A DNA stretch of 64,000 bases from Streptomyces sp. NBC_00236 (GCF_036195045.1 NZ_CP108100.1:7254001-7318000); one strand, 5' to 3'; counted from the first letter of the stretch, positions 51,764-60,687 are shown. A program made the numbers and translations. The notes: generated by a model not told the origin, from the sequence alone.

Positions 51764-52246
51764 TCACGGGGAAGCCGTGCCCGACACCGGCTCCAGCCGC
51801 CACCACTGGCCGGGGGAGTCGGTGTCCTCCCACTGCTGGACGGGCGCCGCCTTCGCCGTACTGCCGTCGGCGACCTCCAGGACCAGTCCGCTGACGAAGC
51901 TCACCAGCGTCACCGTGCCGGGTGCCTCCAGGTGCCGTTCGACCAGCCACTCCTGGGCGCCGAAGTTGTTCGCCCGCCACTGCTGGATCACCGCCCCGTT
52001 CTCCGTGGAGGCTCCGCGCACGTCGAGCCGTTTGCCGCTGTGGGCGTTGACCACGTGGTGCAGCGCCGCGCCCTCGTGGACGGGGGTGAACTCCCAGTGC
52101 TGGGCGGCCGATCCGTCGGCGTCGTTCTGCTGCACCGGTGCGCCGCCGCCCTTCGCGGCGTCCCGCACCTCCAGCACGAGCCCGCTGCCCACGTTGCGCA
52201 GCCGGTAAAGGCCTGCCCCGACAACGGGAGCGGTGTCCCCGGCCAT
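51764..52246 (-). CDS. RICIN (beta-trefoil lectin) domain protein, no signal peptide
   Basis: This 160-residue protein is essentially one beta-trefoil. Three repeats are visible: YRLRNVGSGLVLEVRDAAKG...PVQQNDADGSAAQHWEF, HHVVNAHSGKRLDVRGASTENGA...QWRANNFGAQEWLV and LVSFVSGLVLEVADGSTAKA...QWEDTDSPGQWWRL. The Q-x-W strands and carbohydrate-pocket positions are kept. It has neither a signal peptide nor a catalytic partner, unusual for actinobacterial ricin domains, which are normally on secreted hydrolases. AAGGGA precedes ATG 52246. Confidence 0.88.
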   Translation of the reverse strand: MAGDTAPVVGAGLYRLRNVGSGLVLEVRDAAKGGGAPVQQNDADGSAAQHWEFTPVHEGAALHHVVNAHSGKRLDVRGASTENGAVIQQWRANNFGAQEWLVERHLEAPGTVTLVSFVSGLVLEVADGSTAKAAPVQQWEDTDSPGQWWRLEPVSGTASP

Positions 52247-52334
52247 CTCCGGTCCCTTCGTGCAGCTCGCGCTGTGTATGTGTTGTTCGTACGTCTGGTA
52301 CGCCGTGCACGCCTTGTGCGCCTCGTACGGCGAA

Positions 52335-52365
52335 ACCGCCGCCCGGCTCCGGGCCGGGCGGCGGT
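52335..52365 (-). terminator. Terminator after the aldo-keto reductase gene
   Basis: ACCGCCGCCCGGC (52335-52347) and GCCGGGCGGCGGT (52353-52365) make a perfect 13-bp stem 20 bp beyond the stop. Confidence 0.85.
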
Positions 52366-52385
52366 CACAGGGAAATCGGCGGTGG

Positions 52386-53222
52386 TTACGCGCCGGCGTT
52401 GAACTCGCCCGGGTTCGGGCCGAGCCGCTTGCCCTCGTCCAGCGCCGCGAACGCGGCCAGGTCGTCGGCGTCCAGCTCGAAGCCGAACACGTCGATGTTC
52501 TCCGCGATCCGCGACGGGGTCACGGACTTGGGGATCACCACGTTGCCCGTCTGGAGGTGCCAGCGCAGCACCGCCTGGGCGGGCGTGCGGCCGTGCTTCT
52601 GCGCGACCGCGACGACCGTCGGGACCTCCAGGAGGCCCTTGCCCGAACCGAGCGGGGACCACGCCTCGGTCGCGATGCCGTGCCGGGCGTGCAGCGCACG
52701 CGACTCGGCCTGCTGGAGCTGCGGGTGCAGCTCGATCTGGTTGAGGGCCGGCACCACGGAGGTCTCGCCCAGCAGGCGCTCCAGGTGCTCGGGGAGGAAG
52801 TTCGACACACCGATGGCCTTCGCGCGGCCGTCGGCGTAGATCTTCTCGAACGCCCGGTACGTGTCGACGTAGGCGTCCTTGGCCGGCACCGGCCAGTGGA
52901 TCAGGTACAGGTCGACGTAGTCGAGGCCGAGCTTGTCGAGGGAGGCGTCGAAGGCGCGCAGCGTCGCGTCGTAGCCCTGCTCCGAGTTCCACAGCTTCGT
53001 GGTGACGAAGAGCTCCTCGCGGGCGACACCGGAGGCCGTGATCGCCTTTCCGGTGCCCACCTCGTTCTGGTAGATCGCGGCGGTGTCGATGCTGCGGTAC
53101 CCGGACTCGATGGCCGTGGCGACCGCCGCCGTGGCCTCGTCGTCCGGCACCTGCCAGACTCCGAAACCGAGCTGCGGCATCTCGACGCCGTTGTTGAGGG
53201 TGAGGGAGGGGACCTGGCTCAC
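52386..53222 (-). CDS. Aldo/keto reductase (AKR5-like)
   Basis: This 278-residue NADPH-dependent carbonyl reductase has the catalytic tetrad: SIDTAAIYQNE (Asp, Tyr), FVTTKLWNSEQ (Lys) and LYLIHWPVPAK (His). The cofactor loop IPKSVTPSRIAENIDVFGFE is standard. It resembles 2,5-diketo-D-gluconate reductases and methylglyoxal reductases. The start is GTG 53222. It stands in its own unit, with a terminator after it. Confidence 0.93.
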   Translation of the reverse strand: MSQVPSLTLNNGVEMPQLGFGVWQVPDDEATAAVATAIESGYRSIDTAAIYQNEVGTGKAITASGVAREELFVTTKLWNSEQGYDATLRAFDASLDKLGLDYVDLYLIHWPVPAKDAYVDTYRAFEKIYADGRAKAIGVSNFLPEHLERLLGETSVVPALNQIELHPQLQQAESRALHARHGIATEAWSPLGSGKGLLEVPTVVAVAQKHGRTPAQAVLRWHLQTGNVVIPKSVTPSRIAENIDVFGFELDADDLAAFAALDEGKRLGPNPGEFNAGA

Positions 53223-53413
53223 GAGCGGTCGATCCTAACGTTGTGGGGTGGGACTCCCAGGGTGAACGATCAAGGCGGCCCGCACATTCCCGCAGGCGCG
53301 CCGTTCTCACCGGAAACCGTACTCCTGCGACGTGCCGCAGGAGCGGCACGCGCACCGAGCCGCAGGTACCGTCCGCGCGGCGCCTCCCCGAGCCGCGCAC
53401 CGGCCGGGCCCGG

Positions 53414-55237
53414 TCAGCGGTAGAGCGCGTCCACCTCGGAGGCGTACGCCGTCTCGATCGCCTTGCGCTTGAGCTTCAGCGACGGTGTCAGCAGGCCGTG
53501 CTCCTCGGTGAACTGGTGGGCCAGGATCCGGAACGTACGGATCGACTCGGCCTGGGAGACCGCCGTGTTCGCGGCCACCACCGCGCGCCGTACCTCCATC
53601 TCCAGGTCCGGGTCCCGCACCAGTTCTCCCGGGGTCAGCGCCTGCCGCCCCTGCATCGCGAGCCAGTGCTCCACGGACTCCTGGTCGACGGTGACCAGCG
53701 CCGCGATGTACGGCCGGTCGTTGCCGACGACGATGCACTGCGCCACCAGCGGATGGGCCCGTACCCGCTCCTCCAGGCCGGCGGGCGAGACGCTCTTGCC
53801 GCCGGACGTCACCAGGATCTCCTTCTTGCGCCCGGTGATCGTCAGATAGCCGTCCTCGTCCAGCGCGCCCAGGTCGCCGGTGGCCAGCCAGCCGTCATTG
53901 AGGACCGCGGCCGTGGCCTTCGGAGCGCCCAGGTAGCCGCCGAACACATTGGCGCCGTACACCCACACCTCGCCGTCGTCGGCGATGTGCACGCTCGTGC
54001 CGGGGATCGGCTGCCCCACCGTGCCGTACCGGGTGCGCTCCGGGGGGTTGGCCGTGGCCGCGGCCGTCGTCTCGGTCAGGCCGTACCCCTCGTACACGGT
54101 GACGCCCGCGCCCGCGAAGAACAGCCCGAGCTGCCGGTCCATCCCCGAACCGCCCGACATGGCGTGCCGGATCCGGCCCCCCATCGCCTCGCGCACCTTC
54201 TTGTACACGACCTTGTCGAAGAACTGGTGCTGCATCCGCAGCCCGGCGGAGGGGCCGGGACCGGTGCCGAACGCCCGCGCCTCCATCGCCTCCGCGTACT
54301 TCACCGCGATGTCGACGGCCTTGTCGAAGGGACCGATCCGCCCCTCCGCCTCGGCCTTGCGCCGGGCACCGTTGAAGACCTTCTCGAAGATGTACGGCAC
54401 CGCCAGGATGAACGTGGGGCGGAACGTCACCAGGTCCGGCATGAGCGCCTTCGCCGACAGCTCCGGCTGGTGCCCCAGCTTCACCCGGCCGCGGATCGCC
54501 GCGACCTCCACCATCCGCCCGAAGACGTGCGCCAGCGGAAGGAAGAGCAGCGTCGCCGCCTCGTCACCCGGCTTGGAGTGGAAGACCGACTCCCAGCGGG
54601 ACGCCATCGTCTCCGTCTCGAACATGAAGTTGGCGTGCGTGATCACGCAGCCCTTCGGGCGTCCCGTGGTGCCCGAGGTGTAGATGACGGTGGCCACCGA
54701 CTCGGGGGTCACCGCGCGCCGGTGCCGGTGCACGACCTCGTCCTCGACATGGGCGCCGGCCTCGACGAGCTCGCTCACCGCTCCGGCGTCGATCTGCCAC
54801 AGCCGCTTCAGCTGCGGCAGCCGGTCGATCACCGACGCGATCGTCATCGAGTGGTCCTCGTGCTCGACCATGACCGCCGACACCTCGGCGTCGTGCAGCA
54901 TCCACAGGACCTGTTCGGCCGACGACGTCGGATAGACCGGCACGGACTGGGCGCCCACCGACCACAGGGCGAAGTCGAAGAGGGTCCACTCGTACCGTGT
55001 GCGCGACATCAGTGCGACCCGGTCGCCGAACCGCACGCCGTGCGCGATGAGCCCCTTGGCCAACGCCAGCACCTCGTCACGGAATGTCGCCGAGGTGACG
55101 TCCCGCCAGCGTCCGTCCGCACCTTTCCGGCCGAGCGCGACCCGGTGCGGATCCTCGTCGGCGTAGTCGAACACGACATCGGCGAGCCCGCCTACGTGGG
55201 GCGCGGCCGCCATGGGTGGGACAGTGAACTCACGCAA
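53414..55237 (-). CDS. Long-chain fatty-acid-CoA ligase (AMP-binding)
   Basis: This 607-residue AMP-forming acyl-CoA synthetase activates fatty acids. It has the P-loop VIYTSGTTGRPKGCVITHAN, GYGLTETTAA, GEVWVYGANVFGGYLG and the late ATGDLGALDEDGYLTITGRKK hinge. The start is the rare TTG at 55237, with AAGGAG eight bases before it; this gives the family N-terminus REFTVPPMAAAP. Any upstream in-frame start is without a ribosome site. It resembles the long Faa-type ligases (FadD15-like). No fatty acid genes adjoin it. Confidence 0.9.
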   Translation of the reverse strand: MREFTVPPMAAAPHVGGLADVVFDYADEDPHRVALGRKGADGRWRDVTSATFRDEVLALAKGLIAHGVRFGDRVALMSRTRYEWTLFDFALWSVGAQSVPVYPTSSAEQVLWMLHDAEVSAVMVEHEDHSMTIASVIDRLPQLKRLWQIDAGAVSELVEAGAHVEDEVVHRHRRAVTPESVATVIYTSGTTGRPKGCVITHANFMFETETMASRWESVFHSKPGDEAATLLFLPLAHVFGRMVEVAAIRGRVKLGHQPELSAKALMPDLVTFRPTFILAVPYIFEKVFNGARRKAEAEGRIGPFDKAVDIAVKYAEAMEARAFGTGPGPSAGLRMQHQFFDKVVYKKVREAMGGRIRHAMSGGSGMDRQLGLFFAGAGVTVYEGYGLTETTAAATANPPERTRYGTVGQPIPGTSVHIADDGEVWVYGANVFGGYLGAPKATAAVLNDGWLATGDLGALDEDGYLTITGRKKEILVTSGGKSVSPAGLEERVRAHPLVAQCIVVGNDRPYIAALVTVDQESVEHWLAMQGRQALTPGELVRDPDLEMEVRRAVVAANTAVSQAESIRTFRILAHQFTEEHGLLTPSLKLKRKAIETAYASEVDALYR

Positions 55238-55558
55238 TGACCTGCTCCTTGTGGCGCTCCGCACAGCGCCGTGACGCTACCCCACCGGACGCCGCGCCGG
55301 GAGTGGCGGGAGCGGCCCGTACCAGGTTCGACATGCACGGGTCAGGTGGTGAAATCAGGCCAGATGGGCAAGGCCCGGGCACGCTTCTGACCACGGAGTA
55401 AGTGGCTCGCGCGGGAATCTCCACCGAATCTGTACGCCGCGATCACGCGGTTGTGTACGGATACAGGTGATTCACCCGTCATTGCCGGGTCGGCCCGGAG
55501 CGGGTCGCCTGGGGGCGTGCCGCCGCGTCCCGTTCATTCTCCCCCTCCCCGCACCCCG
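55238..55558. other. 321-bp interval between the acyl-CoA ligase and LysR genes
   Basis: It carries the ligase leader with its AAGGAG and a possible minus-strand -10 (TAGCGT at 55277-55272). I see no gene, terminator or repeat in the remainder. Confidence 0.5.
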
Positions 55559-56461
55559 TCATGCGCGGTCCTGCGGACCGATCACGCCCACACCGCCGCG
55601 CGGACGGATCAGCCGGTCGCCGCCCGCCAGGACTGCCGCGGCCAGTGCGTCCGCCGCCTGCTGCGCCCCGCCCCGCCGCCGCCCGTGCAGGAGGACGAAG
55701 TCCACGTCGCCGAGGTCCGGCAGCCCCGCCCTGGCCGGTACCGGAACGAGCCCCGGCGGGACCAGACCGCGACTGTGCGCCATCACTCCCAGTCCCGCGT
55801 GGGCGGCGGCGATCAGCCCGCTGAGGCTGCCGCTCGTGCAGGCGACCCGCCATGAGCGGCCCTGCTCCTCCAGTACCTCCAGTGCGCGGGCCCGCGTGAT
55901 GCCGGGCGGCGGGAAGAGGACCAGCGGTACCGGCCCGTCCGGGTCGATCCGCAGCCGCGGCGCACCGATCCAGACCAGTGCGTCCTGCCAGACGAGCTCC
56001 CCGTGGGTGTCCCCGGTCCGCCGTTTGGCGAGCACCAGGTCGAGACGGCCCGCGGCCAGCTGCTGGTGCAGCGTCCCCGACAGCTCGACGGTCAGCTCCA
56101 GCTCGACCTCCGGATGGTCGCGGCGGAACGACTGGAGGATCTCCGGCAGCCGGGTCAGCACGAAGTCCTCCGAGGCCCCGAAGCGCAGCCGCCCGCGCAG
56201 CCGCGTACCGGTGAAGAACGCCGACGCCCGTTCGTGCGCCTCCAGGATCGTCCGCGCGAAGCCGAGCATCGCCTCGCCGTCCACCGTGAGATCGACCCGG
56301 TGGGTGTCCCGGGTGAACAGCTGACGCCCGGTCGCGTCCTCCAGCCGCCGCACGTGCTGGCTGACCGTGGACTGCCGCACCCCGAGCCGGCGCGCGGCCG
56401 CGGTGAAGCTGAGGGTCTGGGCGACGGCGAGGAAGGTGCGCAACTGCGCCGGGTCGTACAT
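55559..56461 (-). CDS. LysR-family transcriptional regulator
   Basis: This 300-residue regulator has LRTFLAVAQTLSFTAAARRLG and VRQSTVSQHVRRLEDATG (HTH), then the substrate-binding-like domain (LRFGASEDFVLTRLPEIL, LDLVLAKRRTGDTHG, AAHAGLGVMAHSRGLVPPGL). It is divergent from the symporter gene. A dyad in the 117-bp spacer is its probable binding site, so it likely controls uptake of the symporter's substrate. Confidence 0.9.
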   Translation of the reverse strand: MYDPAQLRTFLAVAQTLSFTAAARRLGVRQSTVSQHVRRLEDATGRQLFTRDTHRVDLTVDGEAMLGFARTILEAHERASAFFTGTRLRGRLRFGASEDFVLTRLPEILQSFRRDHPEVELELTVELSGTLHQQLAAGRLDLVLAKRRTGDTHGELVWQDALVWIGAPRLRIDPDGPVPLVLFPPPGITRARALEVLEEQGRSWRVACTSGSLSGLIAAAHAGLGVMAHSRGLVPPGLVPVPARAGLPDLGDVDFVLLHGRRRGGAQQAADALAAAVLAGGDRLIRPRGGVGVIGPQDRA

Positions 56462-56505
56462 GGCGCCACGCTATCGCGAACCGTGATGACAGTCAGAGCG
56501 GTATA

Positions 56506-56516
56506 CGGGATTCCCG
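56506..56516. promoter_or_regulatory. LysR-type dyad between regulator and symporter
   Basis: CGGGA-T-TCCCG, perfect 5-bp arms, set in a TA-containing context (GTATACGGGATTCCCGATAC). It lies 45 bp before lysR and 63 bp before the symporter start. Confidence 0.5.
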
Positions 56517-56578
56517 ATACGGGTGATCGGGCGCAGGATGGTGGGCGCACGCTTCTGAACGAGAGACACGTGGAGCAC

Positions 56579-57604
56579 ATGAGCCGCCGAACCCCGCGAT
56601 TGCCGTCCTGGCTGCCGGTCGACCCGTACATCATGGCGTTGATCGGCACCGTCGTACTGGCGGCCCTGCTGCCGGCCTCGGGCACCGCGGCCGATGTGGC
56701 GGGCGGAGCCTCCACCGGGGCGGTCGCGTTCCTGTTCTTCCTCTACGGCGCCCGGCTCTCCACCGCCGAAGCCGTCGAAGGCCTCAAGCACTGGCGGCTC
56801 CACCTCACCGTCCTGGCCTGCACGTTCGTCGTCTTCCCGCTGCTGGGCCTGGCGAGCCGGGGGCTGGTGCCGTACGTCCTGACACCTCAGCTGCAGAGTG
56901 GTCTCCTCTTCCTCTGCCTCGTCCCCTCGACCATCCAGTCGTCGATCGCCTTCACCTCGATCGCCCGCGGCAACGTGCCCGCCGCGATCTGTGCGGGCTC
57001 CTTCTCCTCGATCGCCGGCATCTTCGTCACCCCGCTGCTCGCGGCGGCGCTCCTCGGCAACAACGGTGGCGGCTTCTCCGCGGACGCCCTGGTGAGGATC
57101 GGCGTCCAGTTGCTGCTGCCGTTCCTCGCGGGACAGCTGCTGCGCCGCTGGATCGGTGGCTTCCTGACCCGCCACAAGAAGGTCCTGGGCCTCGTCGACC
57201 GGGGCTCGATCCTGCTGGTCGTCTACACCGCGTTCAGCGAGGGCATGGTCGCGGGCATCTGGCACCAGGTCACCCCGGCCCGGCTCGGTGCCCTGCTGGC
57301 CGTCGAAGCGGTGCTGCTGGCCGCCATGCTCTCGCTGAGCTGGTACGGGGCGAAGCGGCTCGGCTTCGGGCGCGAGGACCGCATCTCGATCCAGTTCGCC
57401 GGCTCGAAGAAGAGCCTCGCCTCGGGACTGCCGATGGCCAGTGTCCTGTTCGGCGCCCAGGCGAGCCTCGCCGTGCTGCCGTTGATGCTCTTCCACCAGA
57501 TGCAGCTCATGGTGTGCGCCGTGATCGCGAAGCGTCGGGCCCGGGATCCCCTGGAGGACACCTCCGGCAGTGCGGAGTCGCGGGAGACCGCCCCGGTGGG
57601 CTGA
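56579..57604 (+). CDS. Bile acid:sodium symporter family transporter
   Basis: This 341-residue transporter has about nine to ten helices. Family features are GAVAFLFFLYGARLSTAEAV, LPSTIQSSIAF-type signature (LCLVPSTIQSSIAFTSIARG), FAGSKKSLASGLPMASVLF and FHQMQLMVCAVIAKR. The group (SbtA/YfeH-like, often called BASS) moves organic anions with sodium. The real substrate is unknown; bile acids are unlikely in soil. ATG 56579 is taken; GTG 56570 is an alternative. It is divergent from its LysR regulator. Confidence 0.88.
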   Translation: MSRRTPRLPSWLPVDPYIMALIGTVVLAALLPASGTAADVAGGASTGAVAFLFFLYGARLSTAEAVEGLKHWRLHLTVLACTFVVFPLLGLASRGLVPYVLTPQLQSGLLFLCLVPSTIQSSIAFTSIARGNVPAAICAGSFSSIAGIFVTPLLAAALLGNNGGGFSADALVRIGVQLLLPFLAGQLLRRWIGGFLTRHKKVLGLVDRGSILLVVYTAFSEGMVAGIWHQVTPARLGALLAVEAVLLAAMLSLSWYGAKRLGFGREDRISIQFAGSKKSLASGLPMASVLFGAQASLAVLPLMLFHQMQLMVCAVIAKRRARDPLEDTSGSAESRETAPVG

Positions 57605-57622
57605 GTGGCCGGGCACGGCCAC
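57605..57622. terminator. Short hairpin between symporter and fdhD
   Basis: GTGGCC (57605-57610) and GGCCAC (57617-57622) make a 6-bp stem in the 26-bp gap between two convergent genes. Confidence 0.4.
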
Positions 57623-57630
57623 CGGGCGCC

Positions 57631-58479
57631 TCAGCCCTGGACGGCCGGCTCCTCCAGCGCGATGCGGTGCTCTCCCGCGTACACGTTCATGGAGGGCCCC
57701 CGCAGGAATCCGACCAGGGTCAGTCCTGTCTCGGCCGCCAGGTCGACCGCCAGGGACGACGGCGCCGAGACGGCCGCCAGCATCGGGATACCGGCCATCA
57801 CCGCCTTCTGTGCGAGCTCGAACGACGCCCGGCCCGAGACCAGCAGGATCGCCCGGGACAGCGGCAGCCGGCCGTCGGTCAGGGCCCGCCCGACCAGCTT
57901 GTCGACCGCGTTGTGCCGGCCGACGTCCTCCCGTATGTCGATGAGCTCGCCCGTTTCGGAGAACAGCGCCGCCGCGTGCAGGCCCCCGGTCCGGTCGAAG
58001 ACCCGCTGCGAGGCGCGCAGCCGGTCGGGGAGGGCGGCCAGCAGCTCGGGTGCGACCCGGACCGGGGGAGTGTCGGCGACCGGGTGCCGGGTCGTGGTGC
58101 GGACCGCGTCCAGGCTGGCCTTGCCGCACAGACCGCAGGACGACGTCGTGTAGACGTTGCGCTCCAGCGTGATGTCGGGGACCACGACGCCGGGCGCGAG
58201 TTTCACGTCCACCACGTTGTACGTGTTCACCCCGTCGGCCGTCGCCCCGGCGCAGTACACGATCGACTGCACCTCGGAGCCCTCACCGATCACGCCCTCA
58301 CTCACCAGGAAGCCGGCCGCGAGCGCGAAGTCGTCGCCCGGGGTGCGCATGGTGATGGCGAGCGGCTTGCCGTTCAGCCGGATCTCCAGGGGCTCCTCGG
58401 CGACGAGGGTGTCCGGGCGGGTGGAGACGGCTCCGTCCCGGATGCGGAGGGTGCGGCGGCGCTCGGTGACCCGTCCCAT
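57631..58479 (-). CDS. fdhD: Formate dehydrogenase accessory sulfurtransferase FdhD
   Basis: This 282-residue protein transfers sulfur to the molybdenum cofactor of formate dehydrogenase. It has the CGLCG cysteine loop (SSCGLCGKASL), MRTPGDDFALAAGFLVSEGV, YNVVDVKL, DRTGGLHAAALF, REDVGRHNAVDKLVG and LVSGRASFELAQKAVMAG. All conserved FdhD blocks are intact. Directly upstream on the same strand lies a decayed piece of an FDH subunit gene. Any intact formate dehydrogenase must therefore be elsewhere, or FdhD is orphaned. Confidence 0.95.
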   Translation of the reverse strand: MGRVTERRRTLRIRDGAVSTRPDTLVAEEPLEIRLNGKPLAITMRTPGDDFALAAGFLVSEGVIGEGSEVQSIVYCAGATADGVNTYNVVDVKLAPGVVVPDITLERNVYTTSSCGLCGKASLDAVRTTTRHPVADTPPVRVAPELLAALPDRLRASQRVFDRTGGLHAAALFSETGELIDIREDVGRHNAVDKLVGRALTDGRLPLSRAILLVSGRASFELAQKAVMAGIPMLAAVSAPSSLAVDLAAETGLTLVGFLRGPSMNVYAGEHRIALEEPAVQG

Positions 58480-58484
58480 GACAG

Positions 58485-58637
58485 TCAGCCCCGATTCTGT
58501 GCGTGAGGGAAGCCGAAACGGCCCTTGATGCAGAGGATGCCGTGATCACGGGTCCCGTGCGGCGAGGTGACCTCGACGATGTCATTGTCCTGCACGAGCG
58601 GGGGGTCGGCAGCACCCTGAAGTCGACAGAATTCTGC
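58485..58637 (-). pseudogene. Remnant of a formate dehydrogenase Fe-S subunit gene (C-terminus)
   Basis: A 50-codon frame ends in TGA at 58485, 5 bp from the fdhD start. It reads LVQDNDIVEVTSPHGTRDHG, then ILCIKGRFGFPHAQNRG. This matches the C-terminal end of the ferredoxin-like FDH subunit, and of the molybdenum protein start, in Streptomyces: C-x-Y-C-x-V-G-C, L-x-V-Q-D-N-E-I-V-K-V-T-S-P-H, H-G-x-L-C-I-K-G-R-F-G-x-x-H-x-Q-N-R. The cysteine block before it has decayed (FCRLQGAADPP), and an in-frame stop (TAG 58640-58638) closes the frame. No start codon or ribosome site is present. Confidence 0.75.
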
Positions 58638-58782
58638 CTACAGTATGCCGATGCCTCGGCCGGGGCTGTTGTCAAGCCTCCAACCTCCGGGCGGTATTCC
58701 TGTGGGATCACGTGCCCTTGTACCGGACGGTAGCGACCAAGACTGGATGGTTCCTGCCATATGTAGCGAGGGGAACCTGAAT

Positions 58783-59733
58783 ATGACCGGCTCACGTGTC
58801 GTGGCGCTCGGCCACTATCAGCCCGCCAAGGTGCTCACCAACCATGATCTGGCGGCCATGGTCGACACCAGTGACGAGTGGATCACCAGCCGCGTCGGCA
58901 TCAAGACCCGGCACCTCGGCGGCCCCGACGAGCCGGTGGACGAGCTGGCGGCGCACGCGGCGGCCAAGGCGCTCGCCGCCGCAGGCCTCCAGCCGTCCGA
59001 CATCGATCTGGTCCTGGTGGCCACGTCCACCGCGATCGACCGCTCGCCCAGCATGTCGGCCAGGGTCGCAGCACGCCTCGGCATGTCCTCGCCCGCGGTG
59101 ATGGACATCAACGTGGTCTGTTCGGGTTTCACCCACGCCCTCGCCACCGCCGACCACGCCGTCCGGGCGGGGGCCGCCACGCGTGCGCTCGTGATCGGCG
59201 CCGACAAGATGGGTGACATCGTCGACTGGACCGACCGCTCCAGCTGTGTGCTGATGGGCGACGGCGCCGGTGCCGCGGTCGTGGTCGCCGACTCCGGGGC
59301 GGCCGGCTCGCCCGGGATCGGGCCGGTCCTGTGGGGTTCCGTGCCGGGGATGGGGGACGCGGTACGGATCGAGGGCACACCGCCCCGCTTCGCCCAGGAG
59401 GGGCAGTCCGTCTACCGCTGGGCCACCACCCAGCTGCCGCCCATCGCGCGCAAGGTGTGCGAGAAGGCGGGGATCACCCCCGAGGATCTCGCCGCGGTGG
59501 TGCTGCATCAGGCCAATCTGAGGATCATCGAACCCGTCGCCCGGAAGATCGGTGCCGTCAACGCGGTCATCGCCCGGGATGTGGTGGATTCCGGCAATAC
59601 GTCCGCGGCCTCGATCCCGATGGCCCTGTCCAAACTGGTGGAGCGGGGCGAGGTCGCCACCGGTGCTCCGGCGCTGCTTTTCGGCTTCGGCGGGAACCTG
59701 AGCTACGCGGGACAGGTCATCCGCTGTCCCTGA
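58783..59733 (+). CDS. 3-oxoacyl-ACP synthase III (KAS III) family protein
   Basis: This 316-residue condensing enzyme starts at ATG 58783 with GAGGGG upstream. The triad is Cys113 (INVVCSGFTHAL), His242 (VVLHQANLRI) and Asn272 (DSGNTSAASIP). Other marks are RVGIKTRHL and the C-terminal GFGGNLSYAG. FabH starts fatty acid synthesis; paralogues make polyketide starters or butenolide-like signals. Not being next to fabD or acpP, it is probably a paralogue. A GntR regulator follows 64 bp later on the same strand. Confidence 0.9.
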   Translation: MTGSRVVALGHYQPAKVLTNHDLAAMVDTSDEWITSRVGIKTRHLGGPDEPVDELAAHAAAKALAAAGLQPSDIDLVLVATSTAIDRSPSMSARVAARLGMSSPAVMDINVVCSGFTHALATADHAVRAGAATRALVIGADKMGDIVDWTDRSSCVLMGDGAGAAVVVADSGAAGSPGIGPVLWGSVPGMGDAVRIEGTPPRFAQEGQSVYRWATTQLPPIARKVCEKAGITPEDLAAVVLHQANLRIIEPVARKIGAVNAVIARDVVDSGNTSAASIPMALSKLVERGEVATGAPALLFGFGGNLSYAGQVIRCP

Positions 59734-59765
59734 GGAACGGTGAGATCGGTAGACTGTAGACGATA

Positions 59766-59775
59766 AGCAATTGCT
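59766..59775. promoter_or_regulatory. AGCAATTGCT palindrome before the GntR gene
   Basis: A perfect 10-bp palindrome, 22 bp before the GntR start and beside a possible -10 (TAGACT, 59752-59757). Possible autoregulatory site. Confidence 0.3.
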
Positions 59776-59797
59776 CGTCGCCCGGAGGGGGACCGCG

Positions 59798-60475
59798 ATG
59801 TTGTCCACAGGACTGCCGCAGGGGGCTGTGCCGAAGCTGGAACGGCCCGGTCCGCTGCGCGAGCGCGTCTACGAGGCGCTGCTCGAACTCATCACCACCC
59901 GGGCGCTCCGTCCCGGCCAGCATCTGGTCGAGAGCGAGCTGGCCGGGCATCTGGGCGTGTCCCGGCAGCCGGTGCGTGAGGCGTTGCAACGGCTCAACAC
60001 CGAGGGATGGGTCGATCTGCGTCCCGCCCAGGGTGCGTTCGTCCACGAGCCCACGGAGCAGGAGGCGGACCAGCTGCTCTCGGTCCGTATGCTCCTGGAG
60101 GCCGAGGCCGCCCGGCTCGCGGCAGCCCACTCCACCCCGGCGGGCATCGCCGCGCTGGAGGAGCTCTGCACCAAGGGTGAACGGGCCGTCGCCGACGACG
60201 ACGTGGACCTGGCGGTGGCGACCAACGCCGCCTTCCACGCCAAGGTCATGGAGCTGGCCGGCAATGTCGTCCTCGCCGAACTGGCCGGGCAGGTGGACCG
60301 ACGGGTCCGCTGGTACTACACCCCCGTCGCCCGGCAGCGCGGTACGCAGTCCTGGATCGAGCACCGTTCCCTGATCGCCGCTATCTCCTCGCACGACGAG
60401 CAGCGTGCGACGGCGGTCATGCGGGCCCACACCGAGCACACCCGCCAGACGTACCACCAGCGCGAAGAGGCGTAG
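59798..60475 (+). CDS. GntR-family regulator (FadR/FCD type)
   Basis: This 225-residue regulator has the winged HTH (LRERVYEALLELITTRALRPG, ELAGHLGVSRQPVREALQRL) followed by an FCD helical ligand domain. The metal-binding pattern (N-x-x-FH in ATNAAFHAKVM, then EHRSLIAAI and HTEHTRQTY) is intact. FCD regulators sense carboxylic acids. GGAGGGGG precedes ATG 59798. It may regulate the adjacent KAS III gene. Confidence 0.9.
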   Translation: MLSTGLPQGAVPKLERPGPLRERVYEALLELITTRALRPGQHLVESELAGHLGVSRQPVREALQRLNTEGWVDLRPAQGAFVHEPTEQEADQLLSVRMLLEAEAARLAAAHSTPAGIAALEELCTKGERAVADDDVDLAVATNAAFHAKVMELAGNVVLAELAGQVDRRVRWYYTPVARQRGTQSWIEHRSLIAAISSHDEQRATAVMRAHTEHTRQTYHQREEA

Positions 60476-60584
60476 AACCTCACCGCTCACGTCCTCGATC
60501 GCCGGCGCCGCCGCGGTCGGGGACGTTTCCATGTCCCGGCCCGGCGGACGGGCCCGGCATCCCCCTTTGTCCTCAGGGTGGAGA

Positions 60585-60611
60585 AAGTTGTAGCGGATTC
60601 CTGCGCAACTT
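60585..60611. promoter_or_regulatory. Inverted repeat upstream of ROK gene
   Basis: AAGTTG (60585-60590) and CAACTT (60606-60611) enclose 15 bp, just upstream of a TACGTT -10 (60636-60641). Long dyads with AA/TT arms are typical for ROK repressors, suggesting autoregulation. Confidence 0.45.
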
Positions 60612-60687
60612 CTTCCCACTCCCGGCAACCGCTGCTACGTTCCCCTCCAAAGCCCGACGGACAGGCCGATGTGGCGGGGAGGGGCGC

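Noticed and set aside
53243..55240. 665-codon frame antisense to the acyl-CoA ligase
   Set aside because: Arg/His/Leu-rich shadow without motifs; the ligase on the other strand is complete.
58503..58733. 76-codon plus-strand frame upstream of KAS III
   Set aside because: It is antisense to the formate dehydrogenase remnant and shows no product-like features.
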